Assembly: GCA_014529385.2 (NCBI GenBank)
Contig: CM043965.1
Location: 11,642,412-11,706,411, forward strand
DNA: 64,000 nt
Origin: Adiantum capillus-veneris
Lineage: Eukaryota; Streptophyta; Polypodiopsida; Polypodiales; Pteridaceae
Reading direction: 5' to 3'
Shown here: one piece after another, positions 57,917-64,000 of the stretch
How positions within the stretch are numbered: position 1 is the first letter of the stretch
Layout of the letters: each line of letters starts with the position of its first letter
Made by a program: the position numbers and the translations under genes
Notes under the pieces: generated by a model
What the model was told of the DNA's origin: nothing
Seen by the model: only the letters and a program-made list of their open reading frames with translations
The model's database searches: none

Positions 57917-58799
57917 CTAACTGTATTGTAATCGTACGAAGAATTGTAAGAATTCAAGCGGCGATGCACTGACAGCAGTTTTGTTGTTCTTCTGTGGGAC
58001 CCATTTCTTTGCGATTATTGGTTTTTTTGTTGCTGGCTCTCGTTTGGGAACCCATACTTGCCCGTGCTTCGTTTGTGTTTGAAGAGACTTCTTTGGGATC
58101 CACCTTTTTGTTGTGTGAGTCAACAGTGGTCTTTGCTTCAGCCCTTGTACGCTGGGGACAGGATTCAGGCTTTGAAAGTTGATATTGTGGTTGTTTTGGA
58201 ATCCAAATGAATTCCTGAGTTTTTTGTGCTTGAATCAACTTCGTTTGAGCCCAAACCCGAGTTGTGAAATCTTGCAACTTTGTGATATTCTTACCCGTTC
58301 GTGCACGCTTTCCTTGTTTTTGTTTTGGTGTTGGATCTTGTGATTTGTCATTAGAGATTTTTGTCTTCTTGATCCATATCTGTTTTTGGCCGATCTGGCT
58401 TTTTGGTATCCAGATTTGTCGAGCTTTTTGGCTTTGAATTGTTGTCCTGTTCTTTTGACCTGTCATGGTTGTTGTTGAAGGGGTTGGTGATAGTGATGGC
58501 CTGAGTTGATGATAGGGGATGTCGTAAGATTCATCACTATCACTATTATCCTTAGCAAGGTTGACCTCTTGTACTTTCCCTTTATTTTTTGGCTGGTAGT
58601 GGAAAGTTATTGTCTGTTTGCTCGTGGGTGGTAGTTTCTTGGAGGACTTTTCTAGACCATTGATTAGAGAATTGTTAGCTCGTTGCTCTGGTCGTATTCC
58701 TTCTAGCTGAGTTTTTGCATCCTTATTAGGAGCCATGTATGAGGATTCTTGTGGTGGCTGTGTCTTCATCGAGGACTTTGGAATCCACTTTTTATGCAC
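57917..58799 (-). pseudogene. element C W-x-P-K repeat region
   Basis: A strongly basic, low-complexity tail with at least seven Trp motifs: HKKWIPKSS, RQIWIPKSQ, KQIWIKKTK, FIWIPKQPQ, KRWIPKKS, QVWVPKRE and KKWVPQKN, spaced irregularly by about 15-80 residues. The last three are in a frame shifted near 58130. It follows the protease ORF by a frameshift near 58790. Function unknown. A related region ends element E. Confidence 0.7.
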
Positions 58800-60211
58800 T
58801 TTATTTGTGTAGCGATGACATTGATTCCCGGGTCGTTGATCTTCTTGAAGCTCGAAGTGTCTACCGAGTCATAGAACTCGTCGTCTTCTTCTTTTTTTGA
58901 TTCTCCACATTTCTTTGTTTGCTCCTTATTTCGAGAGCTTGTTGATGTCTGGTTCTCTTTGTTTTCCTGGATTACACTCACTGCAAAATAAGGAACGAAA
59001 TCATAGCCATTTTCATCACAAAACTTTGTTGTGGGAGCATCCTCCACGGCGCACACGTCCAGAGTAGCCAAGATGTGTTCCCATCCAAAAGGCTCTAACT
59101 CTTCTTCAGGAAATGGTTCTAGGATATAGTCCATATCCTCTATAACCCGCTCTAGGATACATTCCTCAAGTTTCAAGCTACCACATTGTGAAGCTCCACA
59201 CATCCACAGTTCTTTAGGCTTACTTAACCAAGCTGGAAGTTCCGATCCTGCTACTACTGTGGCGGAATCAAACTCCTCAACCGGTTTTCTCCTCACATCC
59301 CTATAGCTATGGTCCCTCAAGTTTATCTTTGTTATGGTTTCAATATGTCTCAGGTATATATGGTCATAACCCCAATCTTGGACCATTTTCAATTGTCGCA
59401 TGAATGGTCTTCCCAGAATGATGTCATAGTTGTTCTTCTTGCCAAAGTCAACAACAGCAAAAGTGTGTTCATATTCAATGCCACAAGAAGTAACAAGTAC
59501 TTTTTCTAGCAGTCCTAGGGGATTTTCCTTGTGTCCGTCTGCAAGCTGTAGGGTCATTCGTGTGGATATCAAGGCAGGTTTTCCCCATTTTTTCCAAACC
59601 TCTTTGGTTGCAATGGCCACACCAGCTCCACTGTCAAGGATTGCCATGGTTTTTACACCATTGAATTCCATAGTAAGGGTGGTGTTTCCATCTTCTCCCT
59701 CGTAATACTCACCTACCTTGTTTAATGGCACTAGCCTAGTATTTATTTGAGGTATTTCAAGCTCTTTGATGCCTTCCTCGATTTGAGTCATTGGGGGTTT
59801 TACACCAAATTTCTCTAGACATTTACCCACATTAGCCCACATTTTTGGTCTTATTCTGAGCAACTCGGCTAACATTATTGTGCAGGTGACTGGGGTAGAT
59901 AGAATATCTACTAGCCCCTTTGAATCGATGGCCTTGTTGGGAGACAGTCTCTGTGATGGGACTGCAACCACATCTGACTTGGTCTCGTACTCTCCCATGT
60001 AGGACGGTAGTGTTCTTAGCGAATGGGGTTGACTATCCATAGATTTTACAGATCCTTTGTCACCCCAATATGAGCTCACGTCTAGATTCATTTGAGATCC
60101 AGTCTCAAATTCCTCTATTGGTGGTAGAAACACTCCTCGTTCATCACCAATCTTTTCTACTCGTCTTCTGAGGTCATCGGCTCGATTGGCCTCTCTGACT
60201 TGTTTCCACAA
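58766..60211 (-). pseudogene. element C retropepsin-type protease ORF
   Basis: 481 open codons. The N-terminal ~190 residues are linker. The aspartic protease follows: TMEFNGVKTMAILDSGAGVA (catalytic Asp in LDSGAG near 59620-59640), MTLQLADGHKENPLG, EHTFAVVDFG and YDIILGRPFMRQLKMV (near 59385-59430). A C-terminal ~200-residue acidic region leads into the W-x-P-K tail. The catalytic site is intact, the best-preserved part of this element. RT does not follow. Confidence 0.85.
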
Positions 60212-60367
60212 TTTGTCAAGACCATCTATCTCTTTACAATCTTGAGGTATAGCTTGGTGAAATCCCTCGGAAGAGTTATGCGTGGTATTCAGTACTATCC
60301 TTGGTTCTAATGCTGGGTCTTTGAGGTTTGGTCTATGCTCATGACTAGAATCTGGCTCTTTTAGTTC

Positions 60368-60946
60368 CTAGTTTGGTGGGATTACTTGTGTAGACATGAC
60401 ACGGATCACATCCTCAGGTTTTGCAACTGGTGTTTCTAGTAAAGCTTGGGCTGTTTGAATCATTTTCTGGCACATTTCAAACCTTTGCTTTTCTAGTTCC
60501 ACATAGGGATATGTCATCCACCTATGTTCTTGGGTTTGGTTGTTTTTGAGCCTCACATCATAGGCTTTCAAGAGGGCATCTAATGTCTCATTAACCTTCT
60601 CTGCCAACACAGATCCTCCTGAACTAGCACTTCTCGGTTTCTCATCCGTGGATGGTTCTTCTAGAGGTTTAACCATCTGTGTAAGAGAAGGTTCCTCCTT
60701 TTCCTCATGTTGTTTTATCTTCTCCTTAGCTTCGGTAAGCTTCTCAGCTAGGGATTTTTGCTCTCGTTCCCTGCATGCTTTCATCCTAGTCTTTCTAGCT
60801 TTCCAACTATTTCGTTTGCTCTTGGTTTTCTGACTAGGTGCGTCTGTCTTTGGTCCATCATCTTTCTTTGGACTCATGTCACTTTCCGTGTTCTTTTTCT
60901 CTGGATTCTCATCAGCTTTCTTTTGAGCTTGTTCTCTCGTAACCAC
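60368..60946 (-). pseudogene. element C charged coiled-coil ORF
   Basis: 192 codons, Lys/Glu-rich (EREQKSLAEKLTEAKEKIKQ) then a helical segment (LAEKVNETLDALLKAYDVRL). It lies between gag and protease and ends at a stop near 60370. It probably joins the downstream ORF in the ancestor through 60212-60367. No family recognised. Confidence 0.55.
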
Positions 60947-61039
60947 TTGAACTGGTACGACATTTTTATTTTCTGAGCTACTAGGTAGCTGAACAATCCC
61001 TAATACATTTGTTGTGATTTTCTTGATTTGGTTTGGGTT

Positions 61040-61468
61040 TTATGGGCAATCGGGGATCAAGTGAGTGACGCCACACTCAAGACAATAGGCATTTACTTCA
61101 GTGGTCTCCTTATGAGGACATTGTTTGACCAAGTGGTTGTCACGACTTTTGTGACAATCTGTCTCTGGTTGAGGAGATTCTTTTAGCATTTCCTCTTGGC
61201 TATAAGCAAGCTTTGACCTAGATAAGCCGTTATTTGCAATGAATCGCAATGTCCTTTCGTCCATTTCATACCTTCTTTCTTTCGACTGAAACCCAGGAGG
61301 TGGAGGTTGTACCGGCCTCACCACTCCATGTGTTTCTCTCACATTTTGTTGCTCCGAAGGGTAGTACTCACTTTGGTTGCTATACCACATTGTAGTTGGT
61401 ACTGGCATTGGTTTATTTGAAGCTTCCATCATTGGCATGTATCTCATGTCTACCCGGCATTCTAGCAC
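61040..61468 (-). pseudogene. element C gag C-terminus with short zinc knuckle
   Basis: A Pro-rich linker (RPVQPPPPGF), then Cys/His-containing DCHKSRDNHLVKQCPHKE and CLECGVTHLIPDC. The latter has CX2CX3HX4C spacing, as in element E. Confidence 0.65.
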
Positions 61469-61508
61469 CTGGCAGCGGAGGTTGTTGTCCTAAGACAAGT
61501 TGGGGCCT

Positions 61509-62100
61509 TTAAACTCCTACTGGTCCTGGTGCATTCCCCGTAATGTATCTAGGTGGAGTAGGTGCTTCTGGAACATGTTGTACATACCTCTCCCTAGCAT
61601 TTTCCATGCTATAATAGCACTCTTCCCTGGTATGGTTCGTCCATTTTCTCTCAATTTCACACCACTTCGGCTCTCCCGAATCAGACCTTACAAGAGGAAT
61701 CAACCTCTTGACCAAGTCGTCGATAAGCTTTTCTTGATCAATAGGTGTCGTTGGCTTGGCAATGGACTCACTTATCTGTGAAACACTGTGCAGAGAGGAT
61801 GTGTCATCTCCTTGACTCTTTAAGTCCTTTTCTTTGTATGCCTCACAGTTATCCACTAGATAAAGAGCTTCTTTGATCAACTCGTTTAGCGTCATCCTCC
61901 TTATCATGTGCAGATCCTTCTGAAGGCCCACATGTCTCATTCCCTGGATAAAGATCAACATCAGTCGTGCTTGCGTAGGTAATTCCGCTCTCGGACAGAG
62001 CTTAACATATCTCTTGAGCCGTAATGATGCTTTGCGTACTGATTCATCCTCTTTCTGTTTGAATCTATGGATTTGTGAGACCGTGTAGAATTTTGACCAC
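61509..62100 (-). pseudogene. element C gag, truncated at its N-terminus
   Basis: From SKFYTVSQIHRFKQKED near 62100 through ARLMLIFIQGMRHVGLQKDL and YLVDNCEAYKEKD to KWTNHTREECYYSM. It aligns with element E 39770-40375. About 1.2 kb of gag present in E (38504-39770) is missing, so the leader joins gag abruptly at 62100. Confidence 0.78.
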
Positions 62101-63965
62101 TTTATGACCCTGGAGACATCCTACGCGTAGGATGTCTTTTTGCTCTATTTCAGCTCAAACTTGCACTGTAGCTTCCCCTTGATGTGCTAAACTCACAGCT
62201 ATTTTTACTTTTTGATTCTAACACCTATAGGTTGGTCAAATGATCAAGAATCTGTTCCAAAAGCCTGATGTCTGTTCTGATGAATTCCCAAGTCAAATCA
62301 ACTCCAAATTGGACCAAATTTGCCTAGGAGGCTTATCTAAGGCTATATGACAGCATGGTATGGTCACGGGAGAATTTTGGTCTCAGAATCATGCAGTAGA
62401 CATCCTACACGTAGGATGTCTTTTTGCTCAGAAGGAACCCAAACTTGGACCAAAGATCCCCCTAGTCTTCAGCAACCCACTGGTATGCTTAGATTTGAGT
62501 TTGGATGTCAATAGACCCCAAAACTAGCTATTCTTGCCTTTTGTCTGTCCAAAAACGCTAAAGTATGTTCAATCTTCACTTTCACTAACCCAAATGAGAT
62601 GAAATTTATCACATGCACTCAATACAACATTTAGAACATGCCTATGGAGTCATCCTATGGTTTGGTCTCAAAATTAGGCCTTGGACACAATTTGGGTAGG
62701 ATGTCTGGCAATTCTCGTCTTTTGGCTTTGATCTGTCAAAATTTGATCAAATTCCCCTTTCCAGGTGAGAATAGGGTAAAACCTACCTTCTGAACACACT
62801 GGTCAACTCAAAATTTCAAAATTTCCACTAGATCACCCTGTAGACATCCTACGCGTATGATGATGTCTTTTTTCTCAGAATGGACTTCTGTTTCTACCCA
62901 AGGTGCTTCTTGATGCATATAACAAGAATATGTGATCACAACAAAGTTTGGATGTCAAAATTGCTCAGAATCACCACTTTTGGGAAAATATTTCTCTGAA
63001 AGAGTAACATCCCCTTAACTCTCAGTCTATATGTCCAAATGAGATGAGCTTTGGTGTGTGTGTCCAACACAACATGCAGAATATGGGTATGATGTCAAAA
63101 CTTGATTTTTGCTTCCAGAATCACTCTCTAGACATCCTACGCGTAGGATGTCTACTGATGAAATTTTTGGCAGAATTCATCCACAGGCATCCCCAAGTCT
63201 TGAGCACTACTTTTCAAGCATTCCTACTAGTTTTTATGCAAAATTGTGCTCAGAATCTTAAGTTTCTTGTTTTTGCGTTTTTGACACTCCGTCTTTGGTC
63301 TTTTGGGTGTCAAGAGTTGGTCAAAACTCTAGTTTCAATGTATACTTAGAGTAAACCCCCCCTTCTGAACACACTGGTGCAGTCAGAATTTTCAAATTTG
63401 GTCTCCAGACCCCCCTTGAGACATCCTACGCATAGGATGTCTATGTTTACAGAATTGCAGGTTTTCTTCACAGAACCCTTGCAAATGCTCTTTTATATGC
63501 ACAGCATCAGTCAGTCATACAAAAATATCCACCAAAGCTTGTTTAATGCATTTTTACCCTCAAAAGCACACTTTTCCGTGATTTCAAATGCAATCAAGCA
63601 CTTTAGCAAATAATTCAGTGCTGAATAGCTCTAGATCATAATCGGATCACTTACCTAAAGCTACTCCTACAAATCATATGGGGTTTTGCATCTATGAGTA
63701 GAAAAACGCTTCACTGCCACACACGGACTAGTAAACGCTTTTATCACCTCACAAATCACTCGACCACCAACAACTACTCTAATCCACAGATCCTAACTAA
63801 ACCTATCTAGTTGCAGACCCTCGGCAAGACACGCTTCCCGTCTATCCACTTGATCGCGGAATATCCTCTTCCGGATCCACTTAAGAAAAACGCTTTCTTT
63901 AGCCCAAACTAAATCACGCAACCATCACACGAGTGTTAGTAGGAAACCTACTTAGGTCCTTGTGT
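62101..63965 (-). other. element C 5' leader (non-coding)
   Basis: 1.87 kb between PBS and truncated gag, built from diverged units. Shared blocks include CTTCTGAACACACTGGT (near 62790 and 63362) and CCAAATGAGATGA (near 62589 and 63034). Each unit carries one palindrome. The frames at 63044-63613 are not convincing genes. Confidence 0.75.
62115..63441. repeat. palindrome array C (six CGCG-centred sites, ~287-bp period)
   Basis: Sites of ACATCCTACGCGTAGGATGT, flanked by G and C to give 22 bp: 62115-62136 perfect; 62399-62420 core TACACGTA; 62684-62705 strongly decayed; 62843-62867 with a 3-bp insertion in the right arm; 63130-63155 perfect over 26 bp; 63420-63441 core TACGCATA. Centre spacings are about 284, 285, 159, 289 and 288 bp; the short interval implies a ~127-bp deletion. 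Sites at 62115 and 62399 are followed on plus by TTTTTGCTC. Confidence 0.93.
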
Positions 63966-63982
63966 CCCCGGTAGCGGCGCCA
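63966..63982 (-). other. element C primer-binding site
   Basis: On minus, TGGCGCCGCTACCGGGG starts one base after the LTR end GCAACA. It resembles the TGGCGCC-type primer sites common in plant Ty3 elements. Confidence 0.85.
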
Positions 63983-63983
63983 A

Positions 63984-64000
63984 TGTTGCGGGAGCGACTC
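63984..64000 (-). mobile_element. element C 5' LTR, last 17 bp
   Basis: TGTTGCGGGAGCGACTC on plus, identical to the outer end of the 3' LTR at 54965-54981. The rest lies outside the window. Confidence 0.9.

Larger units (their letters stand above)
54965..64000 (-). mobile_element. element C: LTR retroelement with gag-protease but no RT or integrase
   Basis: On minus: 5' LTR (only its last 17 bp in the window, 63984-64000), PBS, a ~1.87-kb leader with palindromes, gag, a charged ORF, protease, W-x-P-K repeats, ~1.9 kb of foreign or degenerate sequence, PPT and 3' LTR (54965-55953). No RT, RNase H or integrase of its own was found, so it must depend on another element. It is inserted in the LTR of element G. 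The left flank is TGCAA; the right flank is off the window. Confidence 0.85.

Noticed and set aside
62115-63441. CRISPR-like array
   Set aside because: Spacing is ~285 bp, spacers are related to each other, and the context is a plant retroelement leader.
1-64000. tRNA, rRNA or host protein-coding genes
   Set aside because: None recognised on either strand; only tRNA-complementary primer sites were seen.

Overview
This 64-kb window looks like nuclear DNA of a large-genome land plant. I see no host gene. Almost everything recognisable is LTR retrotransposon sequence (mostly Ty3/gypsy, some Ty1/copia), broken by stops, frameshifts, nested insertions and rearrangement. The families recall those common in fern-like genomes, but that is memory-based inference and the sequence alone does not settle the species.

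Layout: 1-1433, Ty1/copia relic. 2240-7480 (minus), element D, a non-autonomous-looking element with a broken ~1,170-codon coiled-coil ORF and a leader carrying palindromes. 7630-9895 (plus), left half of element B (5' LTR, PBS, gag start). 9896-26395 (plus), pol half and 3' LTR of element G. G is interrupted at 12623-24422 by element H (5-bp target duplication GACAC), which is itself interrupted by AT-rich insert J (16466-19835). 27015-31917, three LTR copies of the F family with a tandem duplication and a long CT array. 31919-36640 (plus), element F, whose RT, RNase H and IN are well preserved. 36641-43465 (plus), element E (palindrome leader, gag, IN, a protease-like segment, W-x-P-K repeats, PPT, partial LTR). 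43466-51226 (minus), right half of element B. 51227-54964 (minus), gag half and 5' LTR of element G. 54965-64000 (minus), element C (3' LTR, PPT, protease/gag ORFs, palindrome leader, PBS, first 17 bp of the 5' LTR).

Two results stand out. First, the leaders of C, D and E each carry an array of about five or six 20-22-bp self-complementary sites centred on CGCG. In C and E the sites recur about every 285 bp. The C site (ACATCCTACGCGTAGGATGT) and the D/E site (ACATGGATCGCGATCCATGT) differ only by paired changes in the inner arms, so both fit ACATSSWWCGCGWWSSATGT. Nearly all single-base departures in the central decamer are CpG transitions. Second, elements B and G are each split into two complementary, oppositely oriented halves. 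The pattern is exactly what one ~41.3-kb inversion (about 9896-51226) would produce, and the outer flanks of the two B halves share GCGT.

Reversing that inversion puts C, G, F, E and D on one strand with B opposite. E and D then share a single LTR into which B inserted. Inferred relative order: G is old (its LTRs differ by very roughly a tenth by eye), then H into G and J into H. C went into G's 5' LTR and B into the E/D LTR (B LTRs about 2% apart in the stretch compared). The inversion came after B.
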